The notes under the pieces: model-generated
What the model was told of the DNA's origin: nothing
The model's input: the letters and a program-made list of their open reading frames with translations, nothing else
The model's database searches: none
Shown: positions 26,341 to 37,872 of the stretch, one piece after another
How the letters are laid out: every line of letters begins with the position of its first letter
Numbering within the stretch: the stretch's first letter is position 1
Position numbers and translations under genes: made by a program
Origin: Neurospora tetrasperma FGSC 2508
Lineage: Eukaryota; Ascomycota; Sordariomycetes; Sordariales; Sordariaceae
Length of the DNA: 64,000 nt
Reading direction: 5' to 3'
NCBI RefSeq assembly: GCF_000213175.1
Contig: NW_009799100.1
Span: forward strand, 3,119,433-3,183,432

Positions 26341-28276
26341 CCCGGTGAAAAGACCCAAAAAAGGCGAATGGAACACGCCCTTAGGTATACGAATCGGCTG
26401 GCCATTGTTTTGTTTCAAAAGGCGCGACGATGTGCTGCAGGTCTGGCGCCAGAGATAATGGCCAAGAAGAGCCTATGAGGTCATTCAGACACATGGCCTT
26501 CTTCAAGATGTAGCTGCACACAATTACATGTAGGTGTAGTGTACGGGCTATGTGCTTCTGTATGTCGGTCACACCCACACACATAGGTATGCATAGGATA
26601 TAAGGCACTCACTCAGCCTTCCAGAATTCGTAATCAATATTTAATATGGGACACGAGCGCGAAAAAAGGGGCACTGACACTGCCCTGCCCTCACAGGCAT
26701 AAGCCCAGCAAGCAGACAACCTATAACTGGCAGGTCGTGGGATTGGCCTCGTTCGTCGGAAAGAATACCTACTCTGGTACCTGACCGAGCTGACTGACCT
26801 CCCGGCCCCCGGGTCCTGGTGGAAGTCTAGAGGTAAGTATCGATCGGGCCCAGACCAAAGGACACTGTGCCTTCCGAACGCACTGCCCTGGATTTCGGCG
26901 GATGTAGTGTAGTAAGGGTACCGGAAATCGACTGCATGGGACCAGGGGCAAGCTGCCCGGTGAGATGCATTCTGGGTTTCCGGTCGCTTAGTTCGTCATG
27001 GAGGCCCCACTGCATCCCACCAAGGTACCGGCCGGTGGAGGGGCCGGCGCTGGGTTTCAGCTTCCTTCCCGTCTCAGTTCCATGTTCGGGCCACTGGCTC
27101 TGGGCTGTGTTTGGCGCGCGCGCGCAAGTGGAAGCCCGGAGTTCGTCTCCTCACATCTTTCCGCTCCTACCTAACCTGCCTATGACTTTCTTTGTTTTCC
27201 TTTTTGATCATTCCTTTTGGTTTCTTTTGGTGTTGGACTTGCGCTTTGAAGCGTCATGGACTGACCCGACCATCTCGAAGCTTATCTTTCGGATCCAAAC
27301 ATCCCCCCTCCTCCGGGCGTGCTCAGGCCCCCCGCCACCCTACACTAAAAATATACCCCACGATCCTGACTCCAGCCAGAAGGCTTGGCAACGAAAAAGT
27401 CCAGCCTCCAGCCTTTCCATATTATCAGGATTCAGGACACCCGGACCCGAGTCCTTGGACATTCTTCAGCCTATCTGGCCTGACCTCCGACTTTCCGACT
27501 CGACCTTGCACAAACACACCAAATAAACTACGTATACACCACGTCGGCCGGGCACGCGACCCGGGACACTCGGGGTCTTCAGTACTGCTCGTTGTTGGAC
27601 TTTACCTGATCTCCTCTACTATACGAGGCTCATCTCGCTCGCAAACAGCAACCGTTTCAACTTGCTCGTTAACGACACCGACTCCACCGGCCCTCTCAAA
27701 ACTCCGTCAATCACTGCGTCTCCGTCAGACGATCCGGGTCGCCTTATTCCCCGTCTCTAAGCCCCGTTCTTAAGCCCGAGCTTACAATTACACAACGCTG
27801 GCAACCCCCTTTTTGGTTTTTGACAGTCGACGTCTACAACGCCTTTGTTGTGTTGTTTTGATTTGTTTTGTTTTATCAACCAACCACGTACTTTCACCGC
27901 GTCCTGTTGGCCTTTCAGAAATAAACGCCGAACCTTTTACTAGCTTTGGGTCTAGCCATTCACGCTTGCGGAGCCGCGCTTCAGATCTGCCCGTCCTTCT
28001 TCAAACGGTTCTGGACTTGTTGAGTTGGCGGTAACGCTACGTTTCGGGTCGACGACATCCCTGGCCGCCCTTCTTCCCTGGATCGGATCCCTCCTTGACT
28101 GGGTACGGAATTCAGTGTTTTCCTCACTGGCTTATGCTGTGTTTCTTTACAACGGCAAAGACTGCCTCATCCATACACAGTCGCAACGTGTCACCTGAGC
28201 AGCAACTAAAGAACGGCATTTTTTGCTCCTCCATACCGGCGATTCTAGGTCGTCGTGGGCCTTCCTCCGCGCAGCC
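26341..28276. other. Gene-poor 1.9 kb: promoter and leader of the NIPA gene
   Basis: Normal-composition sequence between the RIP block and the transporter start codon. Several overlapping open frames up to 219 codons occur (for example 26,867-27,526), but they are Pro/Ser/Arg-rich, overlap one another in different frames and show no domain, so I do not call them genes. The last 500 bp is pyrimidine-rich with TTGTTTTG-type runs and CAACCAACC, typical of a fungal 5' untranslated leader. A (CG)n run lies near 27,113-27,124. Confidence 0.5.
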
Positions 28277-30728
28277 ATGGATCAAGCTGCGCAAATACTC
28301 GAAGTGGCGCATCATGTATACGCTCGTGCAGATGATGCTGCAGATCTGCATGCCACTCGACCGCCCTCCTACAAAATCATCGGCATCCTTCTCGCCGTCG
28401 GTTCCGGCTTCTTTATCGGTACCTCCTTCGTAGTCAAGAAAATGGGCTTGCTAAAAGCCAACGAGAAGTACAACGAGGTGGCCGGCGAGGGTTACGGATA
28501 CCTCAAGAACGCTTGGTGGTGGGCGGGCATGATCCTCATGCTGATAGGGGAGCTTTTGAACTTTGCCGCTTACATGTTCGTGGATGCCATCTTGGTCACC
28601 CCTCTCGGCGCCCTCTCCGTCGTCGTCGCTACTGTCGGATCCGCCATAGTCCTCAAGGAACGCCTGAGTATGATCGGCAAGGTTTCTTGTTTTCTGTGCA
28701 TTGTCGGCTCCGTCGTCATTGTCCTGAACGCACCACAAGAGTCCGCTGTCGCCAACATTCAGCAGTTTCAGCAATTCGTCGTCACGCCAGGCTTTCTGTC
28801 ATATGCCGGTGTCATTGTTCTGGGCGCAGTAATTGCGGCCTGGTATGCCGGCCCTAGATGGGGAAATAAGAACATGTTGGTATACATCTCCATCTGCAGT
28901 TGGATTGGTGGTCTCAGTGTCGTCTCTACTCAAGGCTTGGGTTCGGCCATCGTTGCTCAGGCTGGAGGTGAGGCACAATTCAAGGGATGGTTCATCTACA
29001 TTGTTATTGTCTTTTTCATTGCCAGTCTTTTGACAGAGCTGATTTACTTGAACGTAAGTCCCGCTGGTCGCCTCAGCTTGCCGACTGATATACTTACGCT
29101 CCTTACAGAAAGCGCTAAACTTGTTCAATGCCGCCATGGTTACTCCAACCTATTACGTGTACTTCACTAGCACGACCATCATTACTTCGGCCGTCCTGTT
29201 CAAGGGCTTCAAGGGCACCGCTGTCTCGATCGTCACTGTGGTCTTCGGTTTCTTGACGATCTGTTCTGGTGTCGTTCTACTCCAGCTATCCAAATCCGCC
29301 AAAGATGTGCCCGATGCCGCTGTCCTTTCTGGAGACCTGGACCAGATTCGCACAGTCGCAGAGCAGGAACAGCCCGAAACCGAGCCAAAGGCCGACGCCC
29401 TCAGAGGTGCCGCTGCAATTGTCAGACGTTTATCGTCGGCCAAGCAGCAGAAGATGGAGATGGAAGAACTGAAGCGATTACACGAAGAAAAGATGAGGGA
29501 GGCGCTTGAGACAGTTGGCGAGGACGGTCCTGTGTACGAATGGGATGGGCTAAGGCGGAGAAAGACGATATTGGGAAGCAACTCGGCAAGTCAGCGATCA
29601 AGAGCTACGACCTCGGCAACCTTCCAACTTCCGATGCCGACACCACACCCGCCCCTCGGATGGTCGCATTTCCCGACCGAGGAAGAGCTTGCTGCAGCCG
29701 CTAGACCCGCTTCACCTGCCCTCTCTAGTATTGTCGGCACTATCCGCAACCGAGCGCGCAGCGTCCTCCTCCCTGGCCACCCGAACTTTCGCCCCACCTC
29801 AGCATCCAACAAGGTGCAAAGTCCTATGCACCCCGTTCAGCTGACCGAGATCGCTGTACCGGCGCAAGACTTTGACGAGGAAACAGGGTATTACCCTCCA
29901 GGATCCGCTGCCGGGCCCTCCTCAAAGGGATATTTGTACGACAGACCAGGAAGCAGAGGTAGTATCTCCAGTTCCGGGCGCCGAGTACAATTTTCTACCG
30001 ATACCAACCACCCATCTAGCAGCACGCTCGCCGCTCCTCTAGCTCCTCCTCCCCTACGAACACCAACGGGCGCCACCAGGCAGTTTTCCTTCCAGAGCGT
30101 CTTCAAGCGCGGCGATCGACGCAGCCAGCACGCCCACACGCAAAGCGACGGCGCCAACTCGCACAAATCCTCTCACTCCTCCGACAAGCAGGACAGAGAT
30201 AATCTGACCACTCACCGCGGCCTCTCCACGCCACAGATAAGACGGGGCGCATCCGAGGAGGAGACGTTAGGGCTCGTCAGGGGCGACTCGCGCGACTTCC
30301 GGACCACGCCACGCACATCGAAGCATTATGACGACGACGATGGCGACGACGGGTCCGAAGAGTTTGAGGAGGTCGGGCGGTATATGGACGAGAAGCAATC
30401 GCGGTATGGCCCAAGCATCACGCATAGTCCGCCACGTGTCCCAGGAGCAACCGGAGTAGGAGGGGGCAGAGAGCAGCAATATCTCGGTGGGGAAGAGGAG
30501 GATGTGGAAAAGGAGGATACTAAGCATATGGAAAGTGGTGGGCAGGGTCAATCACAGGGACAGGGACAGCAGCACAGGTCATCAAGGAGCGACATTAATT
30601 CGTACCGGGAACGTTTGAGAAGAATCAGGGAGCATGAACGTCACAGCGACAACAACGGGGGTGGGTCGGGTCCGTCGTCACCTTCGAAGTCGAGTTCGAA
30701 TCGTGGAGACGGTGGAGGTTTCATCTGA
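28277..30728 (+). CDS. NIPA-family (DUF803) magnesium transporter
   Basis: Predicted integral membrane transporter of the NIPA family, whose characterised members carry Mg2+. Two exons: 28,277-29,053 and 29,109-30,728, joined by a 55-nt intron (GTAAGT...TTACAG), giving 798 residues. ATG 28,277 is chosen over the upstream in-frame opening because it lies in GCAGCCATGG, a near-ideal initiation context. The first ~340 residues hold about nine hydrophobic segments, with the family pattern GFFIGTSFVVKKMGL near residue 40 and the WWAG and TPLGALSVVV blocks. The intron splits the conserved LN/KALNLFNAA segment. The remaining ~450 residues are a hydrophilic, Ser/Pro/Arg/Gln-rich cytosolic tail, including a charged KQQKMEMEELKRLHEEK helix. 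Such long tails are common in filamentous fungi and may be regulatory. Family assignment is strong; the ion is inferred. Confidence 0.93.
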
Positions 30729-32297
30729 TCTGCTTTGACTCCGGTACGCGTTGAGTTAACCCCAACAAAGGACGAAGGGAAACAACTGCGGGTTGGGATC
30801 GGCTGGGATCAAACGAGACGAGAGGGACGGAGTACGACAACAGCGGCAGCGGGAAAGGAACAAAGCACCTTTTTGGTTGATACCCCCCCTTGAGACGGAA
30901 TGAAATGACACGAGTAACGAACGCTCGCTTATATGTCTGCATACATATTCTTACTTTCTTGATTATGATATCTCATCACCTTTGTACACGATCCATGTAT
31001 ACATGCCTACTGCGCCTTGTACATGTGGCCGTACGTCGGTCGGTCGGAGCTTATATAACTGGCATGGGTGGGGCAATCTTACGGTGGAGAAAGGCAGGGC
31101 GGGTTGGGGGAAAAGGGTTTATGATGTATGAGATTATGACATGTTTATCTCTCGGTTATGGATGAGGAAAAAGGGTCGGCTTTTTCTTATATGTGATACA
31201 GCACATACGGAGGGTTGTTGTTCCTTTTCGGGTTATTAGAAGACTAGCAAATCAACTCGGGCCGGCATGAGAGTGGTGTCGAGCTGAAGTACCGAGTTTT
31301 TCTTCAGCATGTACGGAGAGCGATCACGATCAGAGATGTCGTCTGATATCCATACCTACCAACGTTTATGAGAAGAACCTTGATGGCTGATTTGACCACG
31401 GGGTTCACGATACATTTACAGATCAACAACCGCGCTGGGTACATATCATGGGCATGCGATGTCAAGTGCAAGATAGCCACAAGAGTGAGTCGCTGTTAGG
31501 GTCCTAACAAAATGCTGGTTGGTGACACAATCATCTCGTACCGTGATGTCCTGACAGTGATGCCGAGGGAACAAGCTGACTTCTAGAATGTTCCCATTTG
31601 GGTGGTTTACAAATGCAGGTGGTTTAAGCGAGGTAGCAGTCCCTCCCTGTTGTTACTGTACCCTGGTAAAACGGTGCGCTGCACTAACAGAAGCACTGAT
31701 CAGATACTGTCGTCCCGTCTATCCGGCCCCTGCCGGGATGTGGATCAAGACCCCAGATTCCCCAACAGCTAACAGCCCCAGAACCCCACCACGTCGCGGC
31801 AGCTTCAGATGAACTCCGAATCTCTTCATCAGTTTCCTCTTTCTACCTCGAACCTCAAAAAAAAGATTCTGGTGTCAATCGATCGATATCTTCCCGCGTT
31901 TACGTCTGTGTGAACGGCCGCCCAGGATTCGCAAGCTTTTTCGCAAGTCTTCCCCGGACCCCAAGGCATGCGCCACCCGTTGCTCGGCCCCATATTCAAG
32001 CGTCACTGTCCTCCTCCTTGAGGACACTCGTATCTGCCTCCTCCGACTTCCGACCTCGTGCTCCTCTCGTCGCCTAGACCGCCGAACTACTTGTCGACTT
32101 CCACTCGAATCTCAATCGCATTTTACTAGCTCGGCGACAGTTGTTCAAAATCAACTCCGAGCCATTTTCCCTGCCTCCGTCTCTTACCTTCCTTCTCCTC
32201 TAGACCAGCAAGTCTTTTCGCGGAAACAAAAGTACCTCTTCTCAGCCGAGATACCAGCGCGTACGAATTTCATCAAACAGCGACAATCACCAACAAG
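30729..32297. other. Intergenic: NIPA 3' region and CHIP promoter/leader
   Basis: About 1.57 kb with no supported gene; open frames here are under 95 codons and without domains. The left part is the 3' end of the transporter transcript. The right part (about 31,950-32,297) is pyrimidine-rich and ends in CACCAACAAGATG, a typical fungal 5' leader. No tRNA or 5S rRNA was recognised. Confidence 0.5.
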
Positions 32298-33403
32298 ATG
32301 TCAGGACAATCCTCACTAGCCCTCAAAGAGGAGGGTAACCGCCACTTCCAAAAGGGCGACTACGTCGCTGCCGAGGCGTTGTACACCAAGGCGCAAGTCC
32401 TTCCTTCTGCTCCTCCCGCTTCCTCCATCCCATTCCCCATCATCCTCAACACCACCGCCACACATCTCTCTCGGCCGACCCAAAACCATACCAAAACTAA
32501 CAGCCCCCTTTTTTTAAAACACACAGAATCCTCGCTGACCCCACAAACCCCCTCCTCTACACCAACCGCGCCATGGCCCGCCTCAAAATGTCTCGCTGGG
32601 ACTCGGTAATCGAAGACTGCGAGGAATGTCTCCGCCTGTCCTCCAGTACCAGTACCAGTACAACCCCCGGCGGCAGCAGCAAAAACTTCAAAGCCCTCTA
32701 CTACCTCTCCCAAGCGCACCTCCCGCTCAAAAACTACGACCAAGCCGTTGCCTACGCGCTGGAAGCGCACAAGATTTGCGCAGACACGCACGACAAGAGT
32801 TTGGCGGCCGTGACGAGTCAGGTGCTCAAGTGCAAGAAGGAGAGGTGGGAGCACAGGGAGAAGTTGAGGAAGAGGGAGGAACAGGAACTGGAGGGCGAGG
32901 TGGTGGAGATGCTGAGGAGGGAGATGGACGGGTTGCTGAAGACTACTAGTTCTAGTGGTGAGGATGAGGATGAGGAAGGGAGGAAAGAGACGGAAAAGAT
33001 GTACGAGGAGAAAATCGAGAGGATACGAGCCGTCTTTGAAAGGGCGAGGGATAAGGAAAACCAGCGAAGACCGAATCCGCCAGATTGGGCGATTGATGAT
33101 ATCAGTTTTCAGGTCATGGTTGATCCTGTGATGGTAGGTTTTTTTTTTTCTGCATCCTCTTGCTTCTCCTTCTTTTCAAGTCTCATGGGTGGAGTGGTGG
33201 TGACTGACTTTGGATACAAAAAAACACAGACAAAAACAGGCAAATCCTACGAACGCGCATCCATCGAGGAACACCTCCGAAGAAGCGAGACGGATCCGCT
33301 GACGAGAACACCCCTGACCATCAAGGATCTGCTGCCCAACATCGACCTTAAGCACGCTTGCGAGGAGTTCTTGAATGAGAACGGGTGGGCGGTTGACTGG
33401 TAG
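32298..33403 (+). CDS. CHIP/STUB1-type TPR and U-box E3 ubiquitin ligase
   Basis: Co-chaperone ubiquitin ligase: N-terminal TPRs bind Hsp70/Hsp90 tails and the C-terminal U-box recruits E2. Three exons: 32,298-32,392, 32,527-33,133 and 33,230-33,403, making 291 residues, close to human CHIP (303). Residues ~6-115 form three TPR repeats (KEEGNRHFQKGDYVAAEALY; NPLLYTNRAMARLKMSRW; ALYYLSQAHLPLKNYDQAV). Residues ~115-205 are a charged coiled-coil, and the U-box spans ~210-285 (DDISFQVMVDPVM, then SYERASIEEHL, DPLTRTPL and an ENGWAVDW end like CHIP's ENGWVEDY). Only one splice solution for intron 1 keeps frame and TPR homology: a GC-AG intron with donor GCAAGT at 32,393. Intron 2 (33,134-33,229) is 96 nt and free of stops, so retained transcripts would add 32 residues within the U-box. 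Confidence 0.92.
32393..32526 (+). other. GC-AG intron in the CHIP gene
   Basis: The exon ends ...AAGGC and the intron begins GCAAGT, ending in CACACAG. The split codon becomes GCA (Ala), giving the expected TPR sequence YTKA-ILADPTNP. The only nearby GT (32,397) leaves the wrong phase. GCAAGT is the canonical strong donor of the GC-AG class. Confidence 0.8.
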
Positions 33404-34453
33404 ACGTAGCGATCGTTCGGTAGTAGTTTACGGTCTTACGATCCTACTCACCTGGCCTTGAAATCAGTTTCGGGGGTGGAAGCGTTCCGTTCAAGTTTGT
33501 CACAATATTCAGTGCATAGCAGAGCGGTGTTTCTGGGAGTCGTTGTTTGAAATCACAAGCCTATTCGGCTTATAAGCTTGTGATTGCGTTCATTGCGCTT
33601 CAGCTGTTAGGTAAATCACAGCGGCTTCGTATTGCGCCTCTGTACATACATCTAATTGATGAGAGCCTGAAGGACACTACTAATCAACAATCCAAGCAGA
33701 GTGTGCCAGTAACAAGACATATATTCGACGACATAGGTACCCCAACTTCGTTTACGCCTCCTGACCATCCCTAAATCTCATACAGCTACAAAATCATGCT
33801 AACCCAGCCATACACAGTATACACATCCATATGAGCCTCCCAATTCCAGGCTGTAATCAAAAAACAACACCAGACATCCAGCTTCCCAGATAGCCATCCT
33901 CCCTCCCACGCCGATGTACGGCAATATCATACACACTCAACACAAACAATGAACAGAAGAAAATATGGTGGTTTGCTCGGCCTGGCCGCCCATGGTATCC
34001 CAGCCCCATCAGTCAGATCAACAACTCCTCGGTTTCCAGCCTCGAATACGAAATCAAATTAATGTGAAGCGCCAATCCAAGTCTCCGCGCTTCATTAACA
34101 AAGAAGCGTACCTCCAGCGAGTAGAGGTGCCAAACTTTGAAAGGAAAATATAGAGAGTCCAAAACCCGAAAACACCTGAGAGGCGTACGGGAAGAATGAA
34201 CAAGAAAAAATGATGCAAAGTGGGTGGGTAAAAAGCATCGCAACGCAGGCCATAGGCGCGAGTACCAATTTGTCTTCATCCCACAACATTGGTGACGGGA
34301 CCTCAATCTCACCGTTTCCTCTCTTCTCATAGACGGCATGGCCTCGTTATTTTTGTTTTGCTTGTGTAGTTGGAGAGACCGTCTGCTCCAAATGAAGGCG
34401 TATGTCTTGAATACGTATGTTCGTTGTGGCATGTTTTTGTAATTTATACATTA
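33404..34453. other. Convergent intergenic region (CHIP / SH3 gene 3' ends)
   Basis: Holds the 3' untranslated regions of two converging genes. An inverted repeat at 33,551-33,585 is described separately. Open frames (up to 139 codons on the minus strand) are AT-biased and without domains, so I call no gene. Confidence 0.5.
33551..33585. repeat. Inverted repeat / hairpin downstream of CHIP
   Basis: AATCACAAGC at 33,551-33,560 and its exact complement GCTTGTGATT at 33,576-33,585 enclose a 15-nt loop. After one mismatch, three further pairs (TAT/ATA) extend the stem. It lies 148 bp past the CHIP stop codon, so it is likely in the 3' untranslated region or near the cleavage site. Its function is unknown. 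Confidence 0.6.
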
Positions 34454-36385
34454 TTAATATGCCTGCCCTAGTGGTGTTTCATTGCTCACTGGTGGCGGGG
34501 GAGCAGGGGAGGCGGTTCGCGAATCTGGGCGGTACTCCTGGGCAACTGGGCTGGGGCCGGGAGGTGTCATCCGTCGACTTGCGGTCACCGGGCTTTGCGT
34601 GCCGTGTGTGATGGGGCGGTCAACGGGCGAGCCGGGGTTTCCGTTCTGCACCGGGCTCATGGGGTTGTTGCCACCCGGTGAAGCAGGATGTCCGCCATTG
34701 GGGCTCATAGTTCCATTATGAGGCATCATTGGCCCAGCGGGAGACTGTGGTCGAGACCACGAGCCGGGAGGTGGTGGGCCGCGAGGGTTCATGAACTTGG
34801 TATTGATCGGTCCGGGGCCAGGACGTCCGCCGTTCGGTCCACCTTGGGGAGGACCACGGGGTCCTCCGTTAGGACCGTATCCAGGCCCGCCATTCGGGCT
34901 CATAGGTCCATTGCCAGGTCCTCCAGGACCATAGTTAGGCCTGACTGGAGGCCCGCGGGAACCAGGACCGCCCTGGGGGGGCCGTGACTTCACGGGACGC
35001 GCGGACAAGCAAGTCCGGGGAACAACGCCCTGTTGAGACCGGTCGAGGCGAATGCAAAGTGCCCAGCCATCATCGTACTCGTGCAGAAGACGAACGAGCT
35101 GTCCAGCCTGAAGAGCCATTTCATCTTCCAGCGTTGGCCTAAAGTCGAGCTGGACACGATGGACAGTGGACTGTGCAGGTCCACCAGCGGCAGCAATGGC
35201 GGCAGCGCTAGCCGAGGGCCCAGGTGGTAGGCCAGGGCTAACAGTGTTGATGCTATAGTCGGTTCCAGCAGGGCTGGGCGGGTGGGCGTTCAACGGCAGA
35301 GGTTGGGGCTTGGTCAGATCAAGAGGTTTGAATCCATCGTTCCGGATGGAAGTTTTCCGAGTTAAACCGCCAGCAGCAGCACCCGCGACAGCTCCAGCCG
35401 CACCAGCGGAGACAGACGAGTCGCCAGCCGGGCTGACTGGCGAAGACTCTTCGGGAATTTGCTGATTATCACCGAATGGGTTGAAGCTCGCACTAGTGCC
35501 GGGTCTTTCGCCAGCGGTCTGAGTCGAGCTGACAGTCGGACGCTCCCAAGCGCTAGCTCCTGCAGGACGGCTGAGGGGGGACCCAGGTACGTTCGAGCTG
35601 GTGTTCATCATGTTGGCGCGGCTGGTTCTCCTTTCTGGAACTTCGGTGGGCATGAACTGACTGGCGGGTCGCAAGCTCAATTGCGGGGCGGCGGTCGGGG
35701 CTTTGATCTCGTTCTTGTCGGAAAAGGGACCGTTGATCTTTTCGTCATCTGCCAGGCGTTGCTTCTCTGCTTCCATCTGGCGTTTTCGCTTGGTGAAGAG
35801 GAGCCACACCAGCAGTAAGACAGCCAGCAAACCAGCCAACACACCAATGGCAATACCGGCTGTGGCAGCACTGCTGGTCCCTTGTTGAGTGTTGCTTGCG
35901 GCGGTGGCCGTTGGAGCAGCAGTTGTGGATGTGGGGGCTCCCAAGCTCATGGATGTCGGCGACGCAACCGCCAAGGTAGACTCAAGCTCGAGGGTTCCCG
36001 TTGACCTGATCTCATCCGTCATGACGTCTGATGGGAGCAATTCTGCAGGCGCTGATGACACTGGTGATTCTGGCGCCTTGGTGGTGAAAGCTTTCAACAA
36101 CGTGGTGGATGGCGGGGCGGCGCTGTGGTGTGTAGTGGTGTGCGCAGTCGTGGTCGCAGGGGCAGCTTCAGCGGTCAGAGGAGGCCCGTTGGTCGCAATG
36201 GTTTCCTGGGCAGTAGCTGTCGCCCAGAAGTTCTCGTCGGTCACTGTTTGCGCAACTCTGGTGGTGAAGGCCTCCGTTTTTTGTTCGGGAAGAAATACGT
36301 TGTTCCAAAATGACTTAACGTCGTCCCAGCCCTTGCGCTCGAGGTGATGATGCGCATGGCGCACATGAATCCTATGGTCCGACAT
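34454..36385 (-). CDS. Single-pass membrane protein with cytosolic SH3 domain
   Basis: 643 residues in one exon, starting at ATG 36,385. The layout is a short charged N-terminus without a clear signal peptide, then a Ser/Thr/Ala-rich segment (about 50-172) typical of an O-mannosylated cell-surface stalk. One transmembrane helix follows (about 174-198, AGIAIGVLAGLLAVLLLVWL) and then a basic stop-transfer KRKRQ. A disordered linker leads to an SH3 domain at about 405-464 (RVQLDFRPTLEDEMALQ, GDxL-like GQLVRLL, DDGWALC, GVVPRTCL). The tail is rich in Pro/Gly/Asn. The layout resembles yeast Fus1 and related fungal surface proteins that link the plasma membrane to polarity or MAPK machinery; that role is inference. 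It converges with the CHIP gene. Confidence 0.85.
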   Translation of the reverse strand: MSDHRIHVRHAHHHLERKGWDDVKSFWNNVFLPEQKTEAFTTRVAQTVTDENFWATATAQETIATNGPPLTAEAAPATTTAHTTTHHSAAPPSTTLLKAFTTKAPESPVSSAPAELLPSDVMTDEIRSTGTLELESTLAVASPTSMSLGAPTSTTAAPTATAASNTQQGTSSAATAGIAIGVLAGLLAVLLLVWLLFTKRKRQMEAEKQRLADDEKINGPFSDKNEIKAPTAAPQLSLRPASQFMPTEVPERRTSRANMMNTSSNVPGSPLSRPAGASAWERPTVSSTQTAGERPGTSASFNPFGDNQQIPEESSPVSPAGDSSVSAGAAGAVAGAAAGGLTRKTSIRNDGFKPLDLTKPQPLPLNAHPPSPAGTDYSINTVSPGLPPGPSASAAAIAAAGGPAQSTVHRVQLDFRPTLEDEMALQAGQLVRLLHEYDDGWALCIRLDRSQQGVVPRTCLSARPVKSRPPQGGPGSRGPPVRPNYGPGGPGNGPMSPNGGPGYGPNGGPRGPPQGGPNGGRPGPGPINTKFMNPRGPPPPGSWSRPQSPAGPMMPHNGTMSPNGGHPASPGGNNPMSPVQNGNPGSPVDRPITHGTQSPVTASRRMTPPGPSPVAQEYRPDSRTASPAPPPPVSNETPLGQAY

Positions 36386-36480
36386 GTTGGGCGAATAGAG
36401 TAGGAGTCGTGATGATTCGGGTAATGGTGTTGGGTCCCCAGTTTTTCGGATGAAATAATCACGTCGCCTTCGTCTCTCTC

Positions 36481-36499
36481 TCGTCGTCGTCGTCGTCGT
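36481..36499. repeat. (TCG)n microsatellite
   Basis: About six TCG units directly following a CT run (36,471-36,480), about 95 bp upstream of the SH3 gene start codon. It probably lies in the 5' untranslated region or core promoter. Confidence 0.8.
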
Positions 36500-37872
36500 T
36501 TAAGTAAAGCAGATGTTGGTGTGATGGTGTCTTCTCTTTCGTGAGAATTGCCTAAAAATGAATGTCTGGTCGAGCGGAAGTCAATCGCTCGTTGTCGTAA
36601 TGCGAACTTTGATCAGTTGCAAAGAAGGAATGGCAAGATATCTAGGGCGCGATATCTAGGCTGTGTGGGGGACTAAAGTAAAAGGAAGGGAAGGGGCGAG
36701 TCAACATGTCACGAGCTCATGATCATGGATCTCAGAGACTCAACACCACGGGGCGAAAAAAGAGAGGCGCGTTCTTCCAACGGAGAAAGTGTGGAAGATG
36801 CAGGAGGGAGAAGAAAAAAAAAGAGAAGAGGTTGAAGGAGGAGTTGAGAGGCTGAGAGGAGTCGAGAAAATGCCAGCGCAATGTTGGGTTGCAGAGACAG
36901 ACCGTTCCTGCCCAGTCCTCCTAGCCGACTCCGGCCACCATGCGGCATGCGGGTCAAGACTTCCCAAGCTGGGGAACCAAGCGAAGCTAGGTACCTACCT
37001 AACCTCACAAGTTTGTGTACAATGCACCTATGTGCCTGCCGGGAATTGAAGGGATCGCGTTCACTTCCATCGTTGTGTGGCTTCACTCTAAGATTGTGTT
37101 TGATGTTGCTGATCAGTCAACAACTCATAGAACTTTGCTCGAGTCGTTTCATTCTCAATGAGAGAACCAGTGCCTCTGCGATCTACAATCAGTCGGGTCC
37201 CTATCGTCCACTCGTTCTCTCACGCTTACCACCTCCGGAGGAGCCTGCAATCTGCTCAGGTCCCAGGCGTCTCTGATTGGTGGGCCCTGCTAATCACTCA
37301 TCAAGCGAAATTGCTGCCAGGGATCCTGATTGGCTTGTGGATTCGTGAATCGCAGACCCCATCACTTATTTTTGCGGGGCGGGCGCCGACAAACATCCCC
37401 TTGACATCCCCAATAAGTTTGTATTCCGTTCGCTACACTAGACTAGTCTCGGGGACAACGACAAACCCTGACGACTCCTTTCCTCCGCAACAGCAAGGTG
37501 AAGCGAAAAGACTTTTCCGCTTTCTTTCTCTCGCTTCGTTTGATCCCGCTCGTGCCGCGTATGCACAATCGATATGCAAGTCATGTAGTGCGAAGCTATC
37601 GGGTGATGACAGCAAGCCACAGTTTGCACCGTTGCGTTACCAGACGGAACAACGAGCGGTTTCTCTTCCTTTGGCTGAGAGGCATCACGGGGATCGGCAG
37701 TTGGATCGAGCCACTCACTGCTGGCCTTCTGGTCAACTTCTTTTGAACAGTTGAACCCCCGGTAGTCATAAGAAAACTCCGAGCAAACTTCCTCTCCTTC
37801 TCCTCCCTTGCGCTGTACATCTCGTCTATCGCACCATCCGTGTGGGAGATTGGAGGTCTGAGCAATAGCCCC

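Noticed and set aside
26867-27773. Overlapping plus-strand open frames of 219 and 193 codons upstream of the NIPA gene
   Set aside because: They overlap in different frames, are Pro/Ser/Arg-rich, show no domain or splice logic, and lie where the promoter and leader of the transporter are expected.
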